A program made the position numbers and the translations under genes. Below are positions 7,988 through 17,120 of a DNA stretch of 64,000 nt, piece after piece (position 1 is the first letter of the stretch; each line of letters opens with the position of its first letter). Under the pieces are notes generated by a model. That model was not told the DNA's origin, did no database searches, and saw only the letters and a program-made list of their open reading frames with translations. The DNA is from Bacillus pumilus (lineage in GTDB: Bacteria; Bacillota; Bacilli; Bacillales; Bacillaceae): contig NZ_CP047089.1 in assembly GCF_009937765.1 (NCBI RefSeq), positions 1,114,272 through 1,178,271 on the forward strand. Direction: 5' to 3'.

Positions 7988-9535
7988 ATGACAACACCTT
8001 ACAAACATGAACCATTCACGGATTTTAGCCAAGAAGAAAACCGCAAAGCGTTTGAACAAGCATTAGCAAAGGTAACAGAAACACTGGGTCAAACCTATCC
8101 GCTCGTGATTAATGGAGAAAGAATCGAAACGAAAGACCAAATTGTCTCGATCAATCCAGCGAAAAAGGATGAAGTTGTTGGAACGGTATCAAAGGCCGGA
8201 AAAGAAGAGGCAGAACAAGCGGTTCAGGCTGCGGCGAAAGCATTTGAAACTTGGCGCTACACGTCTCCAGAAGAAAGAGCCAGCGTTATTTTCCGTGCTG
8301 CGGCAAGCATTCGCCGTAAAAAGCATGAGTATTCAGCCCTTCTTGTTAAAGAAGCAGGTAAGCCTTGGAATGAAGCGGACGCAGATACAGCAGAAGCGAT
8401 CGACTTCCTTGAATATTATGCTCGTCAAATGCTGGAGCTGGCGAAAGGCAAACCAGTGAACAGCCGTGAAGGAGAACACAATCAATACGTATACACCCCA
8501 ACTGGCGTGACACTCGTCATTCCGCCGTGGAACTTCTTGTTTGCCATTATGGCAGGAACAACAGTAGCACCAATCGTTACAGGGAATACAGTTGTCTTAA
8601 AACCTGCAAGTGCAACTCCTGTCATTGCGGCACGTTTTGTGGAAGAGCTTGAGCAGGCAGGTCTTCCAAAGGGTGTGGTGAACTTTGTACCAGGAAGCGG
8701 AGCTGAAGTTGGAGATTACTTAGTCGATCACCCGAAAACAAGCCTCATTACATTCACTGGATCAAGAGAAGTAGGGACACGTATCTTTGAACGCGCAGCT
8801 AAAGTACAGCCAGGTCAGCAGCATTTAAAGCGTGTCATTGCTGAAATGGGCGGTAAGGATACAGTGGTTGTAGATGAGGATGCAGACGTCGAATTAGCGG
8901 CTAATGCTATTTTCACATCAGCCTTCGGTTTTTCAGGTCAGAAATGTTCAGCTGGATCTCGGGCTGTCGTCCACGAGAAGCTGTATGACCAAGTGATCGA
9001 GCGAGTGAAGGAAATCACAGAAACGAAAACAACAGCGAACCCTCTTTCCGCGGATGTCTATATGGGACCTGTCATTGATCAAGCGTCCTTTGACAAGATC
9101 ACAGATTATATCGAAGTGGGTAAGCAGGAAGGCCGCTTAGTCACTGGTGGAACGAGTGATGATTCGGAAGGATACTTCATTCACCCAACCGTTTTTGCAG
9201 ATCTTGAGCCAACATCTCGCTTGATGCAAGAAGAAATCTTTGGACCTGTCTTGGCCTTCTCGAAAGTGTCTAGCTTTGATGAGGCACTTGAAGTAGCCAA
9301 CAACACGGAATATGGTTTGACAGGTGCTGTCATTACCAATAATCGGGACCATATCAATCGTGCGAAGCAGGAGTTCCATGTAGGGAATCTCTACTTTAAC
9401 CGTAACTGCACAGGAGCCATCGTAGGATACCACCCATTCGGCGGATTCAAAATGTCAGGAACCGATTCAAAAGCAGGCGGTCCAGATTACCTAGCTCTAC
9501 ACATGCAGGCAAAAACGATTAGTGAAATGTTTTAA
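7988..9535 (+). CDS. putC: Delta-1-pyrroline-5-carboxylate dehydrogenase
   Basis: 515 residues, the length of Bacillus PutC/RocA. It oxidises pyrroline-5-carboxylate (as glutamate semialdehyde) to glutamate with NAD+, completing proline catabolism begun by PutB. Aldehyde-dehydrogenase hallmarks: [12 protein letters not shown] (oxyanion Asn), FTGSREVG (cofactor), EMGGKD with the general-base Glu, and catalytic Cys320 in GQKCSAG. Start chosen at ATG 7988, with GGGAG upstream; an in-frame GTG nine bases earlier is less well placed. Terminated by the hairpin at 9541-9578. The alternative paralog RocA is nearly identical in motifs, but the putB neighbour decides the name. Confidence 0.93.
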   Translation: MTTPYKHEPFTDFSQEENRKAFEQALAKVTETLGQTYPLVINGERIETKDQIVSINPAKKDEVVGTVSKAGKEEAEQAVQAAAKAFETWRYTSPEERASVIFRAAASIRRKKHEYSALLVKEAGKPWNEADADTAEAIDFLEYYARQMLELAKGKPVNSREGEHNQYVYTPTGVTLVIPPWNFLFAIMAGTTVAPIVTGNTVVLKPASATPVIAARFVEELEQAGLPKGVVNFVPGSGAEVGDYLVDHPKTSLITFTGSREVGTRIFERAAKVQPGQQHLKRVIAEMGGKDTVVVDEDADVELAANAIFTSAFGFSGQKCSAGSRAVVHEKLYDQVIERVKEITETKTTANPLSADVYMGPVIDQASFDKITDYIEVGKQEGRLVTGGTSDDSEGYFIHPTVFADLEPTSRLMQEEIFGPVLAFSKVSSFDEALEVANNTEYGLTGAVITNNRDHINRAKQEFHVGNLYFNRNCTGAIVGYHPFGGFKMSGTDSKAGGPDYLALHMQAKTISEMF

Positions 9536-9540
9536 GTTGG

Positions 9541-9578
9541 AAAAGCATGAACCTGTACACACGGGTTCATGCTTTTTT
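9541..9578 (+). terminator. Intrinsic terminator of putBC
   Basis: A 13-bp stem AAAAGCATGAACC / GGTTCATGCTTTT followed by TT starts five bases behind the putC stop codon. Confidence 0.93.
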
Positions 9579-9660
9579 GCTTGTCTACGACTTTGTTTCT
9601 ATGCAAATCTGTCCGGAAAGAAGTATGATAAATGTATTACTTAATCAGGGAGCAATCGGG

Positions 9661-10893
9661 ATGGAAGAGATATTAGAAAAGCTTCACACATTTTTTGATG
9701 TCGATAAGTTAATTGCATTTATTAGCGGGTATTTAAAAAAACCAGTCATTTTAGAAAGCACAGAGTGCCAGCTCCTTGCTTATAACTCTTACAGCATTCA
9801 GCAGTTTGACCCAGTCAATCAGCAAACGATTTTCTCAAAAGAATGTCCAGGGTCTGTTGTCGATTGGTTAAAGAAAACAGGGGTCATCGAGCGGCTTCAC
9901 AAGGAGTCAAAGCCTTTTTATGTGAGCGGTCATGACGAGCTCGGGTTTAATCGGCGGGTGGCTGTGAGCGCCAAGCATAAACAAGAGGTTGTCGGCTTTA
10001 TTTGGGTGCAGGACATTGAGGATTCCCTCTCGCAGGAGGAGCTGCAATTTTTGCACGAAGCTTCCTTTCAAGTGGGAAAAGTGATTTATAAGAATAAGAA
10101 ACAGCTGGAGAAAAAGGAAGGCAAGATTGAAGAGTTTTTCAAAAAGGTCATGGATGATCATTTTTATACAGAAGAAGAACTGAAGTGGGAGGCTGAGAAT
10201 TTAAGCATCCCGCTGCCAGCTGTATTTACTGTCATGGTCGTACACGCTGCCGATAACAAAAGTGAGACGGCAGAAGATGTGAAGGACGTCATCCGGACGT
10301 ATTTGCAGCTAGAAGACAAGGTGAATCACGTATACTCCGTTCAAGCCGACATTGTGGTGATATTGGGCAGTTTGTCAGACCGGCACTCACCGAAAGCGAC
10401 TGCGGCTGACGTCATCGCTCATCTGCAATCGAAAGCGCATGCCCATCCTTCTCCCTTGTATATTGGGATGGGAAGAGAGTATCGGGATGTCATGAAAATG
10501 AGTACAAGTCGATTTGAAGCGATAGAGGTCGTGAAGGCTGTGAAAATTGTGGGAGGACAAGAGCTGATTCCATATGATTACGAAAATCTAGGGGTTTTCC
10601 GGTTCTTAGACTCGATTTACAGCCATCAAAAAAAGAAAAATGATTTCAATCCAGATTTGTTACGTTTGAAAGAAAAAGACCGTGACAGCCAAACCTCATT
10701 TTTAAAAACGCTGGAAGTCTACTTATTAAATAACTGCAAGCTAAAGCCAGCCGCAGAGCAGTTGTTTATTCATCAAAATACATTAAACTATCGAATGAAA
10801 CAAATCTTTGAGATGACCTCAATCGATTTAAGTCACTTCAGCCAGCGATGTGAGTTATTTATTGAATTAATGCTAATGAAAAAAGATCAATAG
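9661..10893 (+). CDS. putR: PucR-type transcriptional regulator (PutR-like)
   Basis: 410 residues, close to the length of B. subtilis PutR, the proline-responsive activator of putBCP. The C-terminus has the PucR-family helix-turn-helix (LEVYLLNNCKLKPAAEQLFIHQNTLNYRMKQI, about residues 360-391); the N-terminal half contains a GAF-like sensory region and a middle GGDEF-derived segment. Start set at ATG 9661 with AGGGAG upstream; the open frame extends back to 9547, but that would put the start within the putC terminator. A TATGAT at 9624-9629 could be its -10, with a poor -35. In B. subtilis the permease gene putP lies between putC and putR; here it is absent. Confidence 0.85.
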   Translation: MEEILEKLHTFFDVDKLIAFISGYLKKPVILESTECQLLAYNSYSIQQFDPVNQQTIFSKECPGSVVDWLKKTGVIERLHKESKPFYVSGHDELGFNRRVAVSAKHKQEVVGFIWVQDIEDSLSQEELQFLHEASFQVGKVIYKNKKQLEKKEGKIEEFFKKVMDDHFYTEEELKWEAENLSIPLPAVFTVMVVHAADNKSETAEDVKDVIRTYLQLEDKVNHVYSVQADIVVILGSLSDRHSPKATAADVIAHLQSKAHAHPSPLYIGMGREYRDVMKMSTSRFEAIEVVKAVKIVGGQELIPYDYENLGVFRFLDSIYSHQKKKNDFNPDLLRLKEKDRDSQTSFLKTLEVYLLNNCKLKPAAEQLFIHQNTLNYRMKQIFEMTSIDLSHFSQRCELFIELMLMKKDQ

Positions 10894-10902
10894 TCATCGA
10901 AT

Positions 10903-10933
10903 CCGCAGGTGCCCGGAATCACCTGCGGGTTTT
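10903..10933 (+). terminator. Intrinsic terminator of putR
   Basis: CCGCAGGTG pairs with CACCTGCGG (9 bp, eight-base loop) and is followed by GTTTTC, ten bases after the stop codon. Confidence 0.85.
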
Positions 10934-10947
10934 CATGTGAAAATGGC

Positions 10948-10972
10948 ATACAACGGCCTTGTTTCGTTGTAT
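10948..10972. promoter_or_regulatory. Inverted repeat upstream of the ArsB-like gene
   Basis: A perfect 8-bp inverted repeat ATACAACG / CGTTGTAT with a nine-base spacer lies about 43 bases before the start of the permease gene. It is too far from T-rich sequence to be a terminator and looks like an operator; the binding protein is unknown. Confidence 0.4.
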
Positions 10973-11014
10973 GATAGATAAGGATTTTATGAGAGAGTGA
11001 AAGGGGGACCACCT

Positions 11015-12313
11015 TTGGGAGCAGTCACCTTGGCCATTTTGATTTTCATCCTGACCCTCGTCCTCGTCATTTGGCAGCCCGGACGTTTAACCATTGGATG
11101 GTCAGCATGTGGAGGCGCCATTCTTGCACTTGCTTTTGGTGTCGTTCATCTGGGCGATGTGTGGGAAGTGACGCAAATAGTATGGAACGCAACATTTGCG
11201 TTTATTGGCATTATTATGATTTCGTTAATTTTAGATGAAATCGGCTTTTTTGAATGGGCTGCACTGCATATGGCAAAAGCTGCAAAAGGGAACGGTGTCC
11301 GCATGTTTATTTATTTAACATTGCTTGGCGCTGTCGTGGCTGCTTTTTTTGCGAATGATGGAGCAGCACTGATTTTGACCCCGATCGTCTTGTCTGTAGT
11401 GAGAGCGTTAAACCTAGATGAGCGGATGATCCTGCCTTTTGTGATGGCGAGCGGCTTTATTGCAGATACAACCTCTTTGCCATTTGTCATTAGTAACTTG
11501 GTCAATATCGTATCAGCCGACTATTTTCATATTGGGTTTCTAGAATATACAGCAAACATGTTCGTACCAAACCTTGTGTCGCTTGGAGCGAGCATGCTAG
11601 TGCTTTATGTGTTTTACCGAAAGCTTATTCCAAAAACATACGATCTGTCACAAGCGAAGGAACCGGCTTCAGCGATCCGGGACATCCGCATGTTCCGCTT
11701 GTCTTGGTATGTGCTTGGCTGTCTGCTTGTCGGTTATTTTGGAGGGGAACTCATTGGGATTCCAGTATCCATCATTGTGGGCGGTATTGCCCTTGTTTTC
11801 TTGTGGCTGGCAAGAAGAAGTCCGCAAGTGGCGACAAAACGTGTCATAAAAGAAGCACCGTGGTCGATTGTCTTTTTCTCAATTGGCATGTATGTCGTCG
11901 TATATGGACTGAAGAATGTCGGTCTCACAGAAATATTGGCGGCATGGATCGAACAAGGAGCAACGCATGGCTTGCTTGCGGGAACGATGTTTATGGGCGT
12001 GCTTGCCGCAGTGCTGTCCTCTGTCATGAACAATCTGCCTACTGTGTTAATTGATGCGATTGCAATCGGACATACAGACACAGCAGGCGTCATGAGAGAC
12101 GGGCTGATTTATGCCAATGTCATCGGCTCAAACCTTGGTCCGAAAATGACCCCAATCGGCTCATTGGCGACATTGCTGTGGCTTCATGTTCTTAAGAAAA
12201 AAGGCGTCCATATCTCTTGGGGGGCATACATGAAAGCCGGAATCATCCTCACCATCCCGACCTTGATCCTTACTTTATTGGGGTTATATGTGTGGTTATG
12301 GCTGATACATTAA
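11015..12313 (+). CDS. ArsB/NhaD-superfamily permease
   Basis: About 432 residues, ten or more hydrophobic segments. The segments [14 protein letters not shown] and [19 protein letters not shown], and their second-half counterpart [18 protein letters not shown], are characteristic of the ArsB branch of ion transporters, in which the family pumps arsenite or antimonite outward. B. subtilis YdfA is a similar-sized relative. No arsR or arsC is next to it, so arsenic resistance is not proven; another anion is possible. I favour a TTG start at 11015, with AGGGGG eight bases upstream, over the GTG at 10997, which has no good ribosome site. Confidence 0.8.
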   Translation: MGAVTLAILIFILTLVLVIWQPGRLTIGWSACGGAILALAFGVVHLGDVWEVTQIVWNATFAFIGIIMISLILDEIGFFEWAALHMAKAAKGNGVRMFIYLTLLGAVVAAFFANDGAALILTPIVLSVVRALNLDERMILPFVMASGFIADTTSLPFVISNLVNIVSADYFHIGFLEYTANMFVPNLVSLGASMLVLYVFYRKLIPKTYDLSQAKEPASAIRDIRMFRLSWYVLGCLLVGYFGGELIGIPVSIIVGGIALVFLWLARRSPQVATKRVIKEAPWSIVFFSIGMYVVVYGLKNVGLTEILAAWIEQGATHGLLAGTMFMGVLAAVLSSVMNNLPTVLIDAIAIGHTDTAGVMRDGLIYANVIGSNLGPKMTPIGSLATLLWLHVLKKKGVHISWGAYMKAGIILTIPTLILTLLGLYVWLWLIH

Positions 12314-12324
12314 AGCTGAATATA

Positions 12325-12359
12325 AAAAAGAGCAGGTCGCTTGGATCTGCTCTTTTTTT
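12325..12359. terminator. Bidirectional intrinsic terminator
   Basis: AAAAAGAGCAG / CTGCTCTTTTT (11 bp) with flanking A and T runs separates the convergent ArsB-like and permease genes. Confidence 0.9.
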
Positions 12360-12360
12360 G

Positions 12361-13038
12361 TTACAGATATTTGGCATAGCGTTTTTCTAAAAAGTCCTGA
12401 AGCAATGAGACTACACTACAAATGCCCCAGTAAATGAGGGCGACCAAAATATACATCGTCATATAATCGAATTCGCGCCCACCTACGATTTTTGCTTGCT
12501 GGAACAGCTCGGGTACAGTAATCATTGCAGCCAGTGAGGAGGCTTTGATTAAATCGAGCATGACATTGGCTAGTGGCGGTAGTGCGATGCGAACGGATTG
12601 AGGCAAAATGACACCACGCATCGTTTGCCAATAGCTGAGACCTAGTGACTTGGCAGCTTCTACCTGTCCACTCGGCACAGAGGAGAGAGCCGCTCGATTG
12701 ATTTCTGCAATATAGGCAGCGCTATTGAAGCTAAATCCAATAATGGCAGCAGTGACCGCTGTAAACTCAATCCCGATATAGGGGAATCCAAAATAAAGAA
12801 TAAACAAAATTACTAGAATGGGCACGCCGCGCATGAATGAGATATACAGCCGTGCAGGCAGCCAAAGCATCCACGTATTCGCCATTCTGGCAAGCGCAAT
12901 AAAAAAGCCAAGAATGGTACCAAAAAACATGCTCACAAAGGAAATGAGCAGCGTCAGCCAAATGCCTTTCATGACAAATGGAAATGACGCCTTTGCCAGT
13001 GCAGGATTAAATATATATTCTAAATGAATATCTCCCAC
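12361..13038 (-). CDS. yckA: Amino-acid ABC transporter permease (YckA-like)
   Basis: 225 residues, a HisM/GlnP-type inner-membrane permease with about five membrane segments. The EAA loop that docks the ATPase is clear: VEAAKSLGLSYWQTMRGVILPQSVRIALPP (about residues 127-156). It starts with GTG at 13038, after AAGGAG overlapping the end of the binding-protein gene. Only permease and binding protein are present; there is no ATPase gene before the terminator, as I recall for yckA-yckB of B. subtilis. It is therefore likely to borrow an ATPase encoded elsewhere. Substrate is probably a polar amino acid such as cystine, by family. Confidence 0.87.
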   Translation of the reverse strand: MGDIHLEYIFNPALAKASFPFVMKGIWLTLLISFVSMFFGTILGFFIALARMANTWMLWLPARLYISFMRGVPILVILFILYFGFPYIGIEFTAVTAAIIGFSFNSAAYIAEINRAALSSVPSGQVEAAKSLGLSYWQTMRGVILPQSVRIALPPLANVMLDLIKASSLAAMITVPELFQQAKIVGGREFDYMTMYILVALIYWGICSVVSLLQDFLEKRYAKYL

Positions 13039-13050
13039 GCTTTCGGCTCC

Positions 13051-13923
13051 TTATTTCGAAATGTCGACATCTTCGACATCAGCATCTATTTTCTTTGAGA
13101 CGTCTGCATGATTAAAGAATTTTTCGGAAATCTTTTTCATAGTTCCGTCTTTTTTCATGTCCTTTAAGACACCATTTAATTCTTTTTGAAGCTCTGTGTT
13201 GTCTTTCTTCATCACAAAACCTTGTTCGTTTGGCATGTATTTTAAGTCAGGGTGAATCGTAATATTTAATTTCGGGAATGCAGCTAGCGCTAGTGTCTGC
13301 AAGTAATAATCATTTAGAATGACATCTGTACGACCGTTAGCAACATCCTTTAAGTATTGCTCGTTTGTCGCATTGTCATAAATGACTTCCTTCGCACCGT
13401 ACTTGCGAGCGACATCCATGTAAATCGTTGTGGCAGCACCAGCTGCTTTCTTTCCTTTTAAATCTTTTAACGTTTTAATGCCAGACAAATCGTCTTTTCT
13501 TACGATCGCCGTGCCATAAGAATATTTATAAGGAGTTGAAAAGGCGAACTTATCTTTTCTGTCATCTGTGATGTCGATGTCATTTGCAGCGGCATCCACT
13601 TGACCAGAATTAATGGCGCTCAGCATGCCATCATAGCCCATTTCTTTAAATTCTACTTTTACATCAAGGCGTTTAAATGCTTCTTTGACTACTTCCACTT
13701 CATAACCAGTCAATTGATCCTTGCCATTAGCGGTATCGTGATATGACGTTGGATAAAGGGTGCCTGAAGTAGCAACAACAATTTTCCCTTTCTTTTGAAT
13801 CTTATCCCACTTTGAATCTCCAGACTGAGAAGAGCCTGATTGACTGCAAGCAGACAAGACAAGTATGAAAGCAGACACAACAAGCATTACCCAAATCGAT
13901 TTTCTATGATAAAAACGACTCAT
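13051..13923 (-). CDS. yckB: Amino-acid ABC transporter substrate-binding lipoprotein (YckB-like)
   Basis: 290 residues. A lipoprotein signal (hydrophobic VMLVVSAFILVLSAC, lipobox LSAC, Cys at about residue 26) anchors it outside the membrane. The mature part is a family-3 solute-binding protein: LTGYEVEVVKEAFKRL, the MGYDGMLSAINSGQVDAAANDIDITDDRKDKFAFSTPY stretch, and a second lobe with GRTDVILNDYYLQT. The DITDDRK segment normally contacts the amino-acid carboxylate through Arg. GAGGAGG precedes the ATG. First gene of the two-gene yckBA operon. Confidence 0.87.
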   Translation of the reverse strand: MSRFYHRKSIWVMLVVSAFILVLSACSQSGSSQSGDSKWDKIQKKGKIVVATSGTLYPTSYHDTANGKDQLTGYEVEVVKEAFKRLDVKVEFKEMGYDGMLSAINSGQVDAAANDIDITDDRKDKFAFSTPYKYSYGTAIVRKDDLSGIKTLKDLKGKKAAGAATTIYMDVARKYGAKEVIYDNATNEQYLKDVANGRTDVILNDYYLQTLALAAFPKLNITIHPDLKYMPNEQGFVMKKDNTELQKELNGVLKDMKKDGTMKKISEKFFNHADVSKKIDADVEDVDISK

Positions 13924-14100
13924 TTAAGAATCCTCCTCTATTTTTTATACAAAACAAAACATAGCACGCTTTTTCTGTTAGGACAACGTTTTCAGAAGAA
14001 AAGCGAAAAAGTAAGAATATTATGTGCAATTTGCGTGATGAAATAATGTATAAAAAAGGAAAGTGAGTGCAAAATAAATGCGAATAAAGGAGGGAAGAAC

Positions 14101-14433
14101 ATGATGAAAAGAATAAATGGCTTGATCATATTATCGGTGATACTGTTGTCTGGTTTTTATATGGAAACAGCTCATGGAGAAACACCCCAAATGGAAAAGC
14201 GTCCAGTAACGCATCAAGTAAAACTAACGACAGAACAACAAAAACAAATTGAAACACTTGAGCAGCAAATTCTTTCTAAACGAAAAGAAGTGATTGAGAA
14301 GTACGTCCAATATGGTGTGTTAACAAAAGAACAAGGTACACATATTACGAAACGAATGGATGAGCATTACAATCATTTGAAAAACAACGGATTTGTTCCA
14401 TTGCTGAAAAAACCACAGCACCATCGACCATAA
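14101..14433 (+). CDS. yckD: Small secreted protein, YckD/DUF2680 family
   Basis: 110 residues, the same length as I recall for B. subtilis YckD, which also lies near yckAB. A signal peptide (MMKRINGLIILSVILLSGFYMETAHG) is followed by a helical, highly charged region rich in Lys, Glu and Gln (TTEQQKQIETLEQQILSKRKEVIEKYVQYGVLTKEQ). Function unknown. Start supported by GGAGGGAAG. It is divergent from yckB, with about 177 bp between them holding the promoters. Confidence 0.78.
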   Translation: MMKRINGLIILSVILLSGFYMETAHGETPQMEKRPVTHQVKLTTEQQKQIETLEQQILSKRKEVIEKYVQYGVLTKEQGTHITKRMDEHYNHLKNNGFVPLLKKPQHHRP

Positions 14434-14438
14434 GGATG

Positions 14439-14467
14439 AAACCGGCAGCGAGGTGCCGGTTTTTTGT
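14439..14467 (+). terminator. Intrinsic terminator of yckD
   Basis: AAACCGGCA / TGCCGGTTT (9 bp, six-base loop) followed by TTTTG, five bases after the stop codon. Confidence 0.92.
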
Positions 14468-14479
14468 TTAAGATTCTTT

Positions 14480-15244
14480 TCAGAAGGTGAGACTTTCACC
14501 ATCTTTAGGAACAAAAATGGCTTTTTCTGCTTGATGCTCTTGAATGTAAGTTTGTAAAGAAGCTCTTGTAAGCAAGCAATGATTCACTGCCTCAAGGTGA
14601 CAAGCGACAATTTGTGCAGTTGGATGAGAATGGTGAACATCTAAAATGTCTTCCTTCGTCATCGTAATCGGATCGCCTTCTAAAAATTGAGCAGCTCCGC
14701 TATTGACCACAATGACATCTGGCTTGCAAGTATTGATAACATCCTTCGGCTCATCACACCAAATGGTATCACCTGCAATATAAAGGGTAGGTTCATCAGG
14801 GTGAGAGAAAACAAAACCGCTGACCTGTCCCATCCTCTTTGCAATTTCTCCCGTCCCATGCTGTCCACCTGTTCGCAGGATATGAACACCACCAATGTCT
14901 ATTTCATCTTCAATACATGTGACATGCTCGAAACCGGCTTCTTCAACTTCTTTTTTGTCATTCTCCGATTGGGTATAAATGGGCTGATCTTGAGCTATTT
15001 TTTGTTTTGCCTCGTCATCAAAGTGATCTACGTGCAAATGAGTGAGTAAGACAGCATCTGGGTGTAGCATGTTGTCTAAGTCAATGTTTACAGGCAGATC
15101 AACAATTGGATTATTCAAATGTTGATTGGCTGTATGAGGGAACGGTGGGTATGTTCCTTTTGCTGCTAAAAAGGGATCAATGAAGAAAGTTGTCTGACCA
15201 TATTCAAGGTATAAAGTAGCATTCCGAATGAGCGTGATTTTCAT
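14480..15244 (-). CDS. MBL-fold metal-dependent hydrolase (UlaG-like)
   Basis: 254 residues with the metallo-beta-lactamase fold: the metal-binding THLHVDHFDD motif (about residues 68-77), GGQHG in the middle, AGDTIW with the bridging Asp, and a late His in CHLEAVNHC. It resembles the UlaG / YtkL-type cytoplasmic hydrolases; the substrate (phosphodiester, lactone or other) is not evident. No signal peptide. AAAGGAGGCC precedes ATG 15244. Divergent from the Lrp gene, sharing a short intergenic region. Confidence 0.82.
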   Translation of the reverse strand: MKITLIRNATLYLEYGQTTFFIDPFLAAKGTYPPFPHTANQHLNNPIVDLPVNIDLDNMLHPDAVLLTHLHVDHFDDEAKQKIAQDQPIYTQSENDKKEVEEAGFEHVTCIEDEIDIGGVHILRTGGQHGTGEIAKRMGQVSGFVFSHPDEPTLYIAGDTIWCDEPKDVINTCKPDVIVVNSGAAQFLEGDPITMTKEDILDVHHSHPTAQIVACHLEAVNHCLLTRASLQTYIQEHQAEKAIFVPKDGESLTF

Positions 15245-15359
15245 GAAAAGGCCTCCTTTTTTTCTGATTAAGTTTACAGTATATTAAAAGAGTTCCTTGT
15301 GACAGAGGGGAATGAAAGTCTTTCATCAGCAGGACTTGATTTTTGAAAGAGGTGAGCCA

Positions 15360-15776
15360 ATGTTAGACCAAACCGATATGGATATATTAAAAGAGCTCTC
15401 TAAAAACAGTCGGTTGACCATGAAAGCGTTAGGTGAAAAAGTTCATTTAACCGGTCAAGCTGTTGCGAATCGTGTGTTAAAACTTGAAGAAGAGGGTGTG
15501 ATTGAAGCATATACCATTTCGATTGACTGGCGGACGCAAAAGACCATCCAAACATTTATGCAGCTCTATACCCGAAGTCATCATCACGAACCACTTCTGT
15601 CATTTCTCGATCGACAGGAAGAGATCAAGAATTTATTTAAAATAAGTGGTGAGGGCTGCTATATGGCTGAAGGTCATTTCTCAAGTCATGATGAACTCGA
15701 TCTGTTTTTAACGGAGCTGACAAATTACGCAAATTATAAACTGTCTATTGCGGTTAAGCGTCTCATTCATCATTAA
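15360..15776 (+). CDS. Lrp/AsnC-family transcriptional regulator
   Basis: 138 residues, a typical length. The N-terminal helix-turn-helix (LDQTDMDILKELSKNSRLTMKALGEKVHLTGQAVANRVLKLEEEGVI) is followed by a RAM-type ligand-binding sandwich. The ATG at 15360 has AGAGGTG six bases upstream and begins exactly at the family consensus; the in-frame ATG at 15312 lacks proper spacing. It overlaps nothing and is followed after 29 bases by the acetyltransferase gene, probably in one transcript; an autoregulatory role is likely by family. Confidence 0.85.
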   Translation: MLDQTDMDILKELSKNSRLTMKALGEKVHLTGQAVANRVLKLEEEGVIEAYTISIDWRTQKTIQTFMQLYTRSHHHEPLLSFLDRQEEIKNLFKISGEGCYMAEGHFSSHDELDLFLTELTNYANYKLSIAVKRLIHH

Positions 15777-15805
15777 GAGAAGAGATGCAGGAGGAAAAGG
15801 AAACG

Positions 15806-16612
15806 ATGAAAAAATTAATCGAAAATCAAGCTGAACCGGTGACAAAGGAAACAATCAAAGCTGACTTGGTTCAACTTGGTGTGAAAAAAGGCATGATTTT
15901 ATGTGTTCACTCATCTTTATCATCTATAGGCTGGATAAACGGAGGCGCTGTTGCCCTCATCCAAGCATTGATGGAAACCGTAACAGAAGAGGGGACACTG
16001 ATCATGCCGGCACAAACGTTAGAGCTTTCTGATCCCGCCGATTGGATCGATCCGCCTGTTCCTTTTTCATGGTGGAAATCGATCAAAGACACAATGCCTG
16101 CATTTGATCCAGCTTACTCGATACCAACTGCAATGGGAAAGGTAGCGGAAGCGTTTTGGAAATACCCAGGCGTGGCGAGAAGCAATCATCCTCATTTTTC
16201 ATTCACGGCCTGGGGAAAAAAGAAACATGAGCTTCTGAAACACCACGCACTTTCTTTTGGATTAGGGGAGCATTCTCCTCTAGCCCGCATGTATGATGTT
16301 CAGGCTCAGGTGCTACTGATTGGTACGTCTTTTGAGAGTCTGACCGCTTTCCATTTGGCTGAATATCGCATTCCTCAACAAGACCTTATGACAAGAGGAG
16401 CTCCCATCTTAGAAAATGGATGGAGGGTATGGAAAGAATACAAAGATATCATCACTAGAGAAGAACTATTTGAGCAGATCGGCTGTGACTTTCTGAAATC
16501 AGGAGGCACTCATCATCACGGTCAAATCGGGCTTGCCAGTTCATATTTATTGCCAGTGAGAGAGTCGGTAGACTTTGCAGAAAAGTGGCTTGATTTGTAC
16601 GATCAGTCGTGA
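15806..16612 (+). CDS. AAC(3)-family aminoglycoside N-acetyltransferase-like protein (YokD-like)
   Basis: 268 residues. The family motif VHSSLSSIGWINGGAVALIQALM (acetyl-CoA binding), TLIMPAQ, and the ARSNHPHFSFTAWG and GLGEHSPLARMY blocks are well conserved and closely resemble B. subtilis YokD. It would transfer acetyl from acetyl-CoA to an amine; not all members confer aminoglycoside resistance. ATG 15806 has AGGAGG nine bases upstream. It ends one base before the stop codon of the convergent nin gene, leaving no space for a terminator. Confidence 0.82.
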   Translation: MKKLIENQAEPVTKETIKADLVQLGVKKGMILCVHSSLSSIGWINGGAVALIQALMETVTEEGTLIMPAQTLELSDPADWIDPPVPFSWWKSIKDTMPAFDPAYSIPTAMGKVAEAFWKYPGVARSNHPHFSFTAWGKKKHELLKHHALSFGLGEHSPLARMYDVQAQVLLIGTSFESLTAFHLAEYRIPQQDLMTRGAPILENGWRVWKEYKDIITREELFEQIGCDFLKSGGTHHHGQIGLASSYLLPVRESVDFAEKWLDLYDQS

Positions 16613-16613
16613 T

Positions 16614-17000
16614 CTACACCGTTTGGAAATGGATATGATAAAGGTCTTCATCAGGCTGCTGTGTAGTGTAGCAGGTGAGCTGATAGTCTCCCTGTGGTAT
16701 AGGGAAAGACAGCACCTGAGCCATGACGCTTGTGATATAAACTTGGTCACTTGCATGCGTAAAAGGTACTGTGACCGTTCTGTCAGCCGAGGCTGGGGAG
16801 ATATCGTTATTTAAAGTTACAGTAACAGAGGCTTTTCCGTTGTTGATCCCTTCAAAGGACACACCTTGATCTCCCATGGCGAATCCTTGAAGAATGTCAT
16901 CATCTGACCAGTCAATCACAGGTGGCGTTTTGCTTCCGGTGTATACGGTGATTTGGTGATAGGAGATAGATAGGGAATAGGCTTGGTTTAAGTTATTCAT
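16614..17000 (-). CDS. nin: Competence protein Nin (ComJ), DNA-entry nuclease inhibitor
   Basis: 128 residues, close to B. subtilis Nin (ComJ, about 132). Shared features are LSISYHQITVYTGS-TPPVIDW, GVSFEG, KVTVPF-like TVTVPFTHASDQVYI and LSFPIPQGDYQLTCYT. Nin binds and inhibits the DNA-entry nuclease NucA, keeping it from degrading DNA when not needed. AAAGGAG precedes ATG 17000. In B. subtilis nin directly follows nucA; here tlpC lies between the two. Confidence 0.85.
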   Translation of the reverse strand: MNNLNQAYSLSISYHQITVYTGSKTPPVIDWSDDDILQGFAMGDQGVSFEGINNGKASVTVTLNNDISPASADRTVTVPFTHASDQVYITSVMAQVLSFPIPQGDYQLTCYTTQQPDEDLYHIHFQTV

Positions 17001-17120
17001 TTAAAAAACTCCTTTATTCATAGATTTTTGTTGGAATGTGAATGGTTGAAAGAGTGATTCTTGAAGAGAATGTTAGGCAGCAAGACGATTGTCGCCGTCT
17101 TGCGCTTCTATATGAGGAAT

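Noticed and set aside
9547-9660. Upstream ATG for the PutR-like regulator
   Set aside because: It falls inside the putC terminator; the ATG at 9661 gives the usual family length.
11607-12093. Several open frames of 60-120 codons on both strands over the ArsB-like gene
   Set aside because: Shadow frames of the membrane-protein gene with no start signals and no recognisable domains; the same holds for the many frames over the synthetase genes.
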